Position numbers and translations under genes: made by a program. Under the pieces are notes generated by a model. That model searched no databases and was not told the DNA's origin. It worked only from the letters and a program-made list of their open reading frames with translations. A stretch of 36,608 nucleotides of DNA from a virus, in IMG/VR virus record IMGVR_UViG_3300042479_000397, positions 1-36,608 of that record; one strand, given 5' to 3'. Positions within the stretch are counted from its first letter, which is position 1. The number at the start of each line of letters is the position of its first letter. Positions 7,787 to 14,894 of this stretch are shown here, one piece after another.

Positions 7787-7820
7787 GGATCATCATTTTA
7801 GTCTAGCTCCTAGATGATCC
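7787..7820 (+). other. 8-bp stem-loop ahead of terminator
   Basis: GGATCATC (7787-7794) and GATGATCC (7813-7820) form a perfect 8-bp stem with an 18-base loop just after the ATPase stop and before the main terminator. No U-tract follows. It may stabilise the 3' end or assist termination. Confidence 0.5.
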
Positions 7821-7824
7821 GTTT

Positions 7825-7853
7825 AAGGGGTACCTTAGGGTACCTCTTTTTTT
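7825..7853 (+). terminator. Rho-independent terminator after the ATPase gene
   Basis: A 10-bp stem centred on GGTACC (7829-7834 with 7839-7844, extended by flanking pairs out to 7825 and 7848) with a 4-base loop, running into a tract of T residues at 7847-7853. Confidence 0.8.
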
Positions 7854-7892
7854 ATTTGTATGTGTTGACGAGTGCCGTAAATACAAAATCTT

Positions 7893-8423
7893 ATGAATAT
7901 TACGTTTGAAAAACATCCTAAAGTATGGCGACACCCAAATTGGGGAAGACTACAGCTACGACTATTTGCAGAGGAGTGCAAAATTCGCAGGGAAAAGAAC
8001 ATTGAGGATTATATCATTAACAATGGTATCAGCAAAGTTCATGTACTCAAAGATAATAAAATATTGGATAAGTTTTTTGATAAACACAATGTTCAACTGG
8101 TATCACCAGGTGACGCTGAACTAGTTGTCATCACTGACCAACGATTTAGCAGGCTCACAGTAAAAAATATGATTACAGAACTAAATTTGTTATTGGATTT
8201 ATGTCCTAGGATTTACTTTTGTTTAAACCGTTATTATTTAAATGCCGCAGAAACATTTGTTGACCCAGGGTTACCTGAGCATTTTGATACAGCTATTGTT
8301 AAATGGTTAGAAAACAATCTTCGAGATACTGTTGTATTAAATCGTAGCGAAATATTTGTCGAAGACGGTAGTTGTTTTACCTGGGTAGTGCCATCATGTG
8401 AGTTATTATTATGTCGAAAGTAA
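7893..8423 (+). CDS. Phage protein of unknown function
   Basis: 176 residues, starting MNITFEKHPKVWRHPNWGRL. No motif recognised. There is a possible Rossmann-like alternation in the middle (SKVHVLKDN, AELVVITDQR, PRIYFCLNRYY). A weak GTAAATAC late-like box lies 8 bases before the ATG and no ribosome site is obvious. It overlaps the next gene by 13 bases and begins a run of three unknown genes leading into uvsW. Confidence 0.6.
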   Translation: MNITFEKHPKVWRHPNWGRLQLRLFAEECKIRREKNIEDYIINNGISKVHVLKDNKILDKFFDKHNVQLVSPGDAELVVITDQRFSRLTVKNMITELNLLLDLCPRIYFCLNRYYLNAAETFVDPGLPEHFDTAIVKWLENNLRDTVVLNRSEIFVEDGSCFTWVVPSCELLLCRK

Positions 8424-9076
8424 TTGGAAAATATGCAGACGCAGTTCTAAGAACAGACTTTAGAACCAGTTACACAAGATGGAAATTTAGCAAACCTAAA
8501 CATAACTATTTTGTAAGAAATCGTCATTCAAAAGAAATCATACTTGACAACTACGACAAGTACATCATTGATCATCTGAGTCCAGGTAAGACTATTACAT
8601 ATGATGGTGCTGGATATTATCTTGACCCTGCAATTGACAATTTAACAGTAATCGAACTAGTACCTTTGGTACTGTCCTGGTATCCAAAGGCCGTTATTGA
8701 CACAGGAGAAGATTCTGTTAAACATTTGTACAACCAAGCTGACAATTTTATTGTTAACAACACCATAAGACTAAGGTGGAAAACATTTGATGAGTATACC
8801 GAGTATTGGCAATTCCAAACTAGGTTCTTTAAGCCAGGCACACAAATATTTTTCTCTTTTAGGGATATCTTTATTTTTCATAATCGATTAAAACACAATT
8901 TTAGCATATTACTGCAAGCCTGGTTGTTAAGTATGGAACAATACGGATTTAAGTTGTTGTGGGTCAATTATGATCTGATTAAAATAAATGACACTCTTGT
9001 TGATTACACCTGGCTACCTGAGGTTGATGATATGATCAATGGCAATGTTAAAATACATTGGGAGTATTGTCCGTGA
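8411..9076 (+). CDS. Phage protein of unknown function
   Basis: 221 residues, starting MSKVIGKYADAVLRTDFRTS. It is rich in aromatic residues (many W, Y and F). LTVIELVPLVLSWYPKA and FKLLWVNYDLIKIND suggest an alpha/beta core. No catalytic motif was found. It overlaps both neighbours (13 bases upstream, a GTGA overlap downstream), so it is co-translated with them. Confidence 0.6.
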   Translation: MSKVIGKYADAVLRTDFRTSYTRWKFSKPKHNYFVRNRHSKEIILDNYDKYIIDHLSPGKTITYDGAGYYLDPAIDNLTVIELVPLVLSWYPKAVIDTGEDSVKHLYNQADNFIVNNTIRLRWKTFDEYTEYWQFQTRFFKPGTQIFFSFRDIFIFHNRLKHNFSILLQAWLLSMEQYGFKLLWVNYDLIKINDTLVDYTWLPEVDDMINGNVKIHWEYCP

Positions 9077-9618
9077 ACATTATTTGTTACACAGGAGGAA
9101 CTTGCGGTCATGTGTTAGCGGCCATAATAGATTCCACCAACTGCAAATTATCAAAAACAGCAGTTAGGATGCCTGCAGAAAGATGTCGTCTAAATAAACC
9201 TCACACCTTTTTAAATGATTTAGAAAAAACTCAGTATGTACAAAACATTAGTTTAGTGTATAATAGCTTACCCAGTCATGATTTAACCTATCATGTTAGT
9301 GCTGGTCAAGATTTTATTACTGTTACTGTAAATAAATTTGACACAGCATTGTGGGCCGCAGAAAGATTTAAACAGTTGCACAGACCAAATGTGTGGGAAG
9401 AGATGCAACAGTTTTGCGGTGCAAATGACGTTGCAGGATATGCAAAAACATTAATAGACTACTCTAATATGGTAAAGACACATACAAAAAAGATTGTTAC
9501 ACTTGAACGCATACTATCGGGGTATGCCGTTGAGGATCTTGCTAACTATGTAGAATCACCTGAACTGGATAATAACTTTTACCAAGAATGGCTGAAACTA
9601 CAAAACTATGCAGGCTAA
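9073..9618 (+). CDS. Phage protein of unknown function (GTG start)
   Basis: 181 residues. I chose the GTG at 9073 because it makes a GTGA overlap with the previous stop and has GGAG at 9061-9064, 8 bases upstream; a TTG at 9058 is the alternative. It begins with a hydrophobic strand and a glycine turn (NIICYTGGTCGHVLAAIID), which loosely resembles a phosphate-binding turn but is not a Walker A. The rest is mostly helical. The stop lies 11 bases inside uvsW. No function can be assigned. Confidence 0.6.
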   Translation: MNIICYTGGTCGHVLAAIIDSTNCKLSKTAVRMPAERCRLNKPHTFLNDLEKTQYVQNISLVYNSLPSHDLTYHVSAGQDFITVTVNKFDTALWAAERFKQLHRPNVWEEMQQFCGANDVAGYAKTLIDYSNMVKTHTKKIVTLERILSGYAVEDLANYVESPELDNNFYQEWLKLQNYAG

Positions 9619-11074
9619 ATTAATAATCAGAGACGAAGTAAATTTAAAGATTGAAGGACTTGATTTAACTGCTAGGCGTGCCTTAGTAAATAAATTCAAG
9701 TTTGATGTTCCTTATGCACGATATCTACCAGCGGTAAGACTGGGCAGATGGGATGGTAAGGTCAGCTTCTTCCAACTAGGTGGCAGTACCTATGTAAATC
9801 TACTGCCTGAGATCATTCCCATCCTAGAAGACTACAACTACGACATTGACGTAGAGGATTTGCGCGAATATCGTACCACCTTTGATTTTACGCTAGTCAA
9901 GGAAGATACCTTTGCTGAAACAAATTGGCCCAAGAATCATCCGATGGAAGGCCAACCAATTATGTTGCGTGACTATCAGGTAGAGATAGTCAACAACTTT
10001 TTACAAAACCCACAATGCATACAAGAAGTGGCCACAGGCGCAGGCAAGACAATTATGACTGCGGCTATGAGTTACAGCATACAACAATACGGACGTAGTA
10101 TTATCATTGTTCCCAACAAAGACCTAGTGAGACAAACAGAAAAAGATTACATTAATCTTGGACTTGACGTTGGAGTATATTTTGGAGACCGAAAAGAGTA
10201 TAACAAGACACACACAATCTGTACCTGGCAGAGTCTAAACAACATGATGAAGAACACCAAGTCCGGCGAAGCAGAAGTTAGCATTGGGGATTTCATTGAG
10301 GGTGTGGTGTGCGTTATTGTAGATGAAGTACACATGGCCAAAGCAGATGCACTAAAAACGTTGTTGACCAGTGTTATGTCTGAAGTGCCAATTCGGTGGG
10401 GATTAACCGGTACAGTTCCCAAGGAACGATTTGAATTTGAAGCATTGCATGTTAGCCTTGGACCAGTTATTAGTAAGTTGGCCGCCAGTGAATTGCAAGA
10501 CAGGGGTGTGCTGGCACAATGTCATGTGAACATTGTACAGCTAGTTGATCATGTTGAATACAGCAATTACCAAAGTGAGTTAAAATACCTACTAGAAGAA
10601 TCAGGCAGGCTAGATACAATTGCCAGCTTAGTTAAACAGGTCAACGAGACTGGTAACACATTGGTTCTGGTTGACCGTATCAGTGCAGGACAATCACTGG
10701 CCGATCGTCTTGGGGACAAAGCAGTATTTGTTTCGGGCGCAACCAAAGGTACAAAAAGGCAAGAACACTATGATGAAATTGCAGAATCAACAGGCAAAAT
10801 TATTGTTGCCACTTACGGGGTGGCGGCGGTTGGTATTAATATACCACGAATCTTTAACTTGGTGCTGATTGAGCCCGGAAAAAGTTTTGTAAGGGTTATC
10901 CAATCAATTGGTAGGGGCATTAGAAAAGCAGAAGATAAAGACCATGTTCAAATTTGGGACATAACCAGTACCTGCAAATTTGCAAAGCGGCACATGACCA
11001 AACGAAAACAGTTTTACAAAGAAGCCAACTACCCATTCTCTGCTGAAAAATTAGAATGGATGACCATCAAGTAA
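9608..11074 (+). CDS. uvsW: UvsW-like SF2 DNA/RNA helicase
   Basis: 488 residues, close to T4 UvsW (503). Residues 1-115 are the N-terminal DNA-binding region (ARYLPAVRLGRWDGKVSFF). Motif I is A142-T-G-A-G-K147-T148, motif II is VDEVH, motif III is GLTGT, and the second RecA lobe ends with motif VI QSIGRGIRKA. The helicase unwinds branched DNA and R-loops and in T4 drives the switch from origin-dependent to recombination-dependent replication and fork rescue. It is last in a run of overlapping genes, and a sigma70-like promoter begins right after its stop. Confidence 0.92.
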   Translation: MQAKLIIRDEVNLKIEGLDLTARRALVNKFKFDVPYARYLPAVRLGRWDGKVSFFQLGGSTYVNLLPEIIPILEDYNYDIDVEDLREYRTTFDFTLVKEDTFAETNWPKNHPMEGQPIMLRDYQVEIVNNFLQNPQCIQEVATGAGKTIMTAAMSYSIQQYGRSIIIVPNKDLVRQTEKDYINLGLDVGVYFGDRKEYNKTHTICTWQSLNNMMKNTKSGEAEVSIGDFIEGVVCVIVDEVHMAKADALKTLLTSVMSEVPIRWGLTGTVPKERFEFEALHVSLGPVISKLAASELQDRGVLAQCHVNIVQLVDHVEYSNYQSELKYLLEESGRLDTIASLVKQVNETGNTLVLVDRISAGQSLADRLGDKAVFVSGATKGTKRQEHYDEIAESTGKIIVATYGVAAVGINIPRIFNLVLIEPGKSFVRVIQSIGRGIRKAEDKDHVQIWDITSTCKFAKRHMTKRKQFYKEANYPFSAEKLEWMTIK

Positions 11075-11077
11075 CTG

Positions 11078-11105
11078 TTGACTTTCTGCAATAATACTGT
11101 ATAAT
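11078..11105 (+). promoter_or_regulatory. Sigma70-type promoter for the gene at 11113
   Basis: TTGACT at 11078-11083, a 16-base spacer, and TATAAT at 11100-11105. The predicted start falls at 11112-11113, on the ATG itself, and no Shine-Dalgarno fits between promoter and start, so the transcript may be leaderless. Confidence 0.65.
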
Positions 11106-11112
11106 ACTTACT

Positions 11113-11613
11113 ATGAGAATACTAACACTAGATAATGCCTGCTACGATTTAGACACATTGCCTGACGAAGTCGATGACATGCGTTTTGCAATACTAGATA
11201 ACAGCGATCCATCAAACCCAGATTATCATTATATTCCTTTGATCTTTTTGGAAAGTTTTAATAGTCCAGCACTGGTATTACGTATTGGTGAAAATCAAAT
11301 TCGTATGCCAGTTGATTGGCAAATTTTAATTGGAGAACCCGACATAGGAGACCTCGAGGTACTGCCTCTGACGTCTATTAATGATCGTGGCTTCAAAGCC
11401 TTCCAGTTTAACCCACTGACCAGTTTTAGACCTAGTTTTCCTGATATTGAAATCATTGATGTTTACCACGAAGTTGCTTGGTATGCGCCTAAACTCAAGA
11501 ATGGGCAAATGCTAGCAGTTCCAATTCAGGATGGAGAAAATCCTGAGTGCATATATTTTGTAAAGGATGTTAGTCGCAACTGTGAAATTGTTGACTACAA
11601 CAAAGCTTGGTAA
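11113..11613 (+). CDS. Phage protein of unknown function
   Basis: 166 residues, acidic, starting MRILTLDNACYDLDTLPDEV. Alternating strands (HYIPLIFLES, PALVLRIGENQIRMP, ECIYFVKDVSRN) suggest a small beta-rich domain. NPLTSFRPSFPDIEIIDVYHEVAW is a striking central block. No known motif was identified. It is promoter-proximal in an operon that carries the membrane, coiled-coil, clamp-loader-like, zinc-finger and DnaE-like genes. Confidence 0.6.
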   Translation: MRILTLDNACYDLDTLPDEVDDMRFAILDNSDPSNPDYHYIPLIFLESFNSPALVLRIGENQIRMPVDWQILIGEPDIGDLEVLPLTSINDRGFKAFQFNPLTSFRPSFPDIEIIDVYHEVAWYAPKLKNGQMLAVPIQDGENPECIYFVKDVSRNCEIVDYNKAW

Positions 11614-11817
11614 ATGAAACTGTTGATATTACAATTATTAACAAGTTTAACTGCAACCGGAATGATTACATTCACAGTTACTCACATGCACCAAGACTAC
11701 TTTCACTTAGAAGCAATACTATGGGCAATACATTGGATAACAGCTTGGCCAATTGCTTTTGTAACCATTCGGTGGATTTCTCCAGTGTACCAAAAATTTA
11801 TTAATAGGTTTTATTAA
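11614..11817 (+). CDS. Small two-helix membrane protein (DUF2798-like)
   Basis: 67 residues with two predicted transmembrane helices: LLILQLLTSLTATGMITFTV and the segment around AILWAIHWITAWPIAFVTI. The W-x-x-A-W-P-I-A-F signature in the second helix resembles the DUF2798 family of small inner-membrane proteins. It begins immediately after the upstream stop and its own stop abuts the next ATG at 11818. Its role is unknown; it could modify the host inner membrane. Confidence 0.6.
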   Translation: MKLLILQLLTSLTATGMITFTVTHMHQDYFHLEAILWAIHWITAWPIAFVTIRWISPVYQKFINRFY

Positions 11818-12021
11818 ATGGAACAATACAAAGACGAATCAGACAGACCACGAGTGCCGGTTATTCTAAAAAAAGAAATCAACCCCATTGACACTCGGAT
11901 CGCAGAACTAGAAGAAAAACTCAAACAACAGGCCAGCGAAATTGAACGTATTCATCGAGAGCATGGCCGTATGAAAAACCATATTAATATATTGTCAAAG
12001 GCAATTGGTAATGTCAGATAA
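11818..12021 (+). CDS. Small coiled-coil protein
   Basis: 67 residues. After a charged N-terminus, residues about 23-60 form a heptad-rich helix (TRIAELEEKLKQQASEIERI, then HREHGRMKNHINIL), so it is probably an oligomeric coiled coil. It is zero bases from the membrane-protein gene and overlaps the next gene by 11 bases. No known function. Confidence 0.6.
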   Translation: MEQYKDESDRPRVPVILKKEINPIDTRIAELEEKLKQQASEIERIHREHGRMKNHINILSKAIGNVR

Positions 12022-12454
12022 ACTAAACATCAATAATGAAATGCGCCAGCTTGATACCAAGAATCGTAATTTCTATGATAGTTTAACTCCGGAAGAATTA
12101 AAAAAGTTCAGCAACTATCTTATGATACGTTGGGGTAGTAGTGTTGAGGATAGCAGTGAGATACAAGCATACTATGTGCGTAGTTGTAATCATTACTTAA
12201 ACAAACATTTTTTTGCTATAAACAAACATCCCAAACTTCAGTGGTTGTGTGCCACTGCTATTAGTCCTGACCTAGGAACACCACGACATCCTTGGATTGC
12301 TCCAAAGAAAAAAGAAGCAGGTGCTGGAAGTATTAAGAAGCAGTTGGCAGAATTATATCCAACCAAAAAAATGGACGAGATAGAATTGCTTAGTAAGTTA
12401 ATTACTAAAAAAGAACTAGATGAATACGTTAAAGATCACGGTCAGGAAAAATGA
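12011..12454 (+). CDS. Probable clamp-loader small subunit (gp62-like)
   Basis: 147 residues from the ATG at 12011. The central part (FSNYLMIRWGSSVEDSS, then YYVRSCNHYLNKHF, then HPKLQWLCATAIS) follows the gp62 pattern of T4-like phages, where a short V/I-R-x-x-S block precedes an N-rich helix and then L-Q-W/Y-x-x-L. gp62 is the single-copy subunit that works with gp44 ATPase to load the gp45 clamp. The match is by pattern only and identity to T4 gp62 is low; no gp44 gene is in the window. It ends with an ATGA overlap to the zinc-finger gene. Confidence 0.42.
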   Translation: MSDKLNINNEMRQLDTKNRNFYDSLTPEELKKFSNYLMIRWGSSVEDSSEIQAYYVRSCNHYLNKHFFAINKHPKLQWLCATAISPDLGTPRHPWIAPKKKEAGAGSIKKQLAELYPTKKMDEIELLSKLITKKELDEYVKDHGQEK

Positions 12455-13125
12455 CATACCAATGCCAGTATTGTAAAAAAGACTTTTCTAGAGAAAGTAG
12501 TTTGGCAGTACACGTCTGTGAACAAAAGAAACGTAGACAAGATCAGAATGAACGTGGAGTCCAACTGGGATTTCAAGCATATTTAAAATTCTACGAAGTC
12601 ACACAAGGGTCAGCTAAATTAAAAACATTTGATGACTTTGCTGATAGTTCGTATTATCGAGCATTTGCTAAGTTTGGCAGATACTGTGTAGATATTCGAG
12701 CAATCAATCCTGCAAGGTTCACCGAATGGGTGGTTAAACAAAATAAAAAACTTGATTATTGGTGCAAGGATACTATCTACACAGAATACCTGTTATGGTA
12801 TCTTAAAATTGAGTCTGTTAATGATGCATTGGCCAGGTCTATTGAACATAGTATTGACTGGGAAGAGAAGAATGGTCATGCATCAAAAGATTATCTAAGA
12901 TACGGTAACACTAATATAATTTGTCATGCAATTACTACTGGCAAGATCAGTCCCTGGGTAATTTACAACTGTGACAGTGGCCGGGAGTTCTTAAACGGAC
13001 TTGATGAAAAACAAATTGCAATGATATGGTCATACATTGACGCAGATGTATGGCAACAAAAATTTAAAGATTATATGGCAGATCAAGAATACGCCAAGGA
13101 CATTTTATCAAAGGCAGGATGGTAA
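12451..13125 (+). CDS. Zinc-finger phage protein of unknown function
   Basis: 224 residues. The N-terminus has a zinc-binding signature with C5-x2-C8-x12-H21-x1-C23, similar to C2H2 fingers but with a shortened H-to-C spacing, followed by a Lys/Arg-rich stretch. The remainder is helical and aromatic (AYLKFYEVTQGS, YYRAFAKFGRYC, YTEYLLWYLKIE). It overlaps the clamp-loader-like gene (ATGA) and is coupled to the DnaE-like gene by TAATG at 13123-13127. This placement suggests a DNA-binding partner for the replication proteins, which is inference only. Confidence 0.6.
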   Translation: MTYQCQYCKKDFSRESSLAVHVCEQKKRRQDQNERGVQLGFQAYLKFYEVTQGSAKLKTFDDFADSSYYRAFAKFGRYCVDIRAINPARFTEWVVKQNKKLDYWCKDTIYTEYLLWYLKIESVNDALARSIEHSIDWEEKNGHASKDYLRYGNTNIICHAITTGKISPWVIYNCDSGREFLNGLDEKQIAMIWSYIDADVWQQKFKDYMADQEYAKDILSKAGW

Positions 13126-13724
13126 TGAGCGCAGATATCGACATTGACTTTGCTGACAGAGAAACAGTATTAAAATTAGTAAAGCACATTCCTGCACGAC
13201 AATCAGTTAATGAACAAGTGCGTCGACACAACAGTGGTGTTTACGTTACTGATATTCCATTCGATCCAGTGAATCAGTGTGCTGCCATAGACTATGAAGA
13301 AGCCGAACAACGTGGTTACTTTAAGATAGACTTTTTAAACATGAGTGTTTATCAGTTGGTTAAAAGTCCTGAACATTATGATCAAATGATCAAAACTGCA
13401 CCTCCATGGACAAGACTATGGACAGATAACGCATGGGCTTCTCGGTTGGTACACGTCGGAAACTATACAGAATTGTTAAAGTCGATGCAACCAGATTCAA
13501 TAGCTAGGATGGCTGCGTTTATCAGTATTATTAGGCCAGGAAAAGCACACTTACAAAATAAAGATTGGAACACAGTCTTTGCTGGTGTGTGGGACGGAGA
13601 TGATAGTCGCGGGTACACGTTTAAAAAATCACATGCAATTAGCTATGCTGTGTTAGTTGCCCTACACATGAATTTGCTACACGAAGCAGATCAACTTGAA
13701 AAATTAATCAATCTTTCTGACTAG
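13125..13724 (+). CDS. Mini DnaE-like (C-family polymerase palm) protein
   Basis: 199 residues, against about 1,160 for bacterial DnaE. Conserved C-family blocks appear in the correct order: D4-I-D6-I-D8-F9 aligns with the E. coli DnaE catalytic block PDFDVDF (D401 and D403); HNSGVYVT (35-42) aligns with HAGGVVIA; YFKIDFLNM with D69 aligns with KFDFLGL (D555); VGNYTELLKSMQPDSIARM with IIRPGK (137-140) aligns with the MKDLIKRLQPD...FRPGP block; and FKKSHAISYA (166-175) aligns with FNKSHSAAYA. All three catalytic aspartates are present while PHP, most of the fingers, beta-binding and OB domains are absent. It could be a tiny polymerase or terminal transferase, or a repurposed fold. I chose the ATG at 13125 (TAATG with the previous gene). 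The last 21 bases overlap the convergent minus gene. Confidence 0.7.
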   Translation: MSADIDIDFADRETVLKLVKHIPARQSVNEQVRRHNSGVYVTDIPFDPVNQCAAIDYEEAEQRGYFKIDFLNMSVYQLVKSPEHYDQMIKTAPPWTRLWTDNAWASRLVHVGNYTELLKSMQPDSIARMAAFISIIRPGKAHLQNKDWNTVFAGVWDGDDSRGYTFKKSHAISYAVLVALHMNLLHEADQLEKLINLSD

Positions 13725-14081
13725 TGTAATTGATTTACGTTTACTTTTTCTGCGAGTGATATCACTTAAACTGCAAACAGGTCCGTGTAATATTTCAAGG
13801 TCTTTGTTGGCAAAAGTTCTTAAATATGGCTTAAATGGAGTCCACTCTGCTTTTAAGTATATGTTAATAGGTATACTGTGGTTACTTTCCCACCACCAAT
13901 CATTGGCCAACTCAATAAACAGCTTTTTTAGTTCAGGGTCAGTAACATCACCAAAGTCGTAGATTGTTGTAATCGCGTCATCTCGATTTTGTATAATTCC
14001 CACGTATTCCGTCCCTGCATACAAGCACAGAGTTATAAACGGATACTTTTCAGTCAATTTTGTAAAGATATTATCACCCAT
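13704..14081 (-). CDS. Phage protein of unknown function
   Basis: 125 residues from the ATG at 14081; a TTG at 14102 is possible but would run into the promoter of the divergent gene. It starts MGDNIFTKLTEKYPFITLCL and holds GTEYVGIIQNRDDAITTIYDFG, a Trp-rich NDWWWESNHSIPINIY and a basic C-terminus (TRRKSKRKSITLVRKID). It is an isolated minus-strand gene, tail to tail with the DnaE-like gene and divergent from the structural gene at 14103. No ribosome site is visible. The basic tail could bind nucleic acid; otherwise the function is unknown. Confidence 0.65.
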   Translation of the reverse strand: MGDNIFTKLTEKYPFITLCLYAGTEYVGIIQNRDDAITTIYDFGDVTDPELKKLFIELANDWWWESNHSIPINIYLKAEWTPFKPYLRTFANKDLEILHGPVCSLSDITRRKSKRKSITLVRKID

Positions 14082-14086
14082 AAATA
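14079..14086 (+). promoter_or_regulatory. T4-late-like promoter CATAAATA
   Basis: CATAAATA, 17 bases before the ATG at 14103, with GGAG at 14093-14096. It overlaps the start of the divergent minus gene, so use of one start may affect the other. Confidence 0.6.
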
Positions 14087-14102
14087 TTAGTTGGAGATCC
14101 AA

Positions 14103-14894
14103 ATGTATTCAACCACTGCCTATTTATATCAGCAAATCCAACAGGTAATTCTGATTGACACGTCAGGCATTGGCTCAACTTTTGATAGAAGGTGGCAACC
14201 AGTGTACGCAAAAGACTTAAAATTAAATTTAGGAGTGGATAATGTTATTTTATTCCAGTTCCTAAACCAGGACCAAAAACCTGTAAACATCACAGGCGCA
14301 ACGTTTACGTTCCGTATGATTAGTCAAAACGGAGAAAATTTGTTATATGCCAAAGAGCTTGTGACACTTAATGCACCAACAGGCAGAGCTAAAGTAACTG
14401 TCACTGCCGAAGAGACAACATATTTCCAAGCACAACCCGCTAGTTGGAGTTTAGAAATTACGTCAGGTGTTTTAAATCAAGCAGTATTCACAGACGACTA
14501 TGCCGGCGCCCGTGGTAATATTGATATTGTAGACAGCGTATTTCCAGCTTTTGTTGCCAGCCAAGAATTAACTATCCCAAGCCAAGCCCCTGACAGTTCT
14601 ATCCATTACACCAGTACAATTACCACAAATGGTACACGTATTACTACATTTCAAATTGATCCAGTGGACTTTACTGGCACACTTCAAGTACAAGGGTCAT
14701 CAGATGCCACAGCTAATACTGTTGAGTGGTATGACGTGGACTTTGAAGATTTAAAAACAGGTAATACTGTTTCAGAAATAAACTTCATTCATGCAATTGA
14801 AAGATTGGGTATCAATGTTGAAGGATATCATCCTTATCTAAGATTATCATTTGGCATGTCCGACGGGAACATTGATTTAATACAGTACCGATGA
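14103..14894 (+). CDS. Virion structural protein, BppU-N-like domain
   Basis: 263 residues from the ATG at 14103. Residues about 38-125 (KDLKLNLGVDNVILFQFLNQ, then KPVNITGATFTFRMI, then GRAKVTVTAEETTYF) match the layout of BppU-type N-terminal domains that attach upper-baseplate or fibre proteins. The C-terminal part is beta-rich with WYDVDFEDL and HAIERLGINVEGYHPYLRL. A late promoter and ribosome site precede it and it overlaps the SGNH hydrolase gene by 4 bases. Likely role: baseplate or tail-fibre connector. Confidence 0.6.
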   Translation: MYSTTAYLYQQIQQVILIDTSGIGSTFDRRWQPVYAKDLKLNLGVDNVILFQFLNQDQKPVNITGATFTFRMISQNGENLLYAKELVTLNAPTGRAKVTVTAEETTYFQAQPASWSLEITSGVLNQAVFTDDYAGARGNIDIVDSVFPAFVASQELTIPSQAPDSSIHYTSTITTNGTRITTFQIDPVDFTGTLQVQGSSDATANTVEWYDVDFEDLKTGNTVSEINFIHAIERLGINVEGYHPYLRLSFGMSDGNIDLIQYR

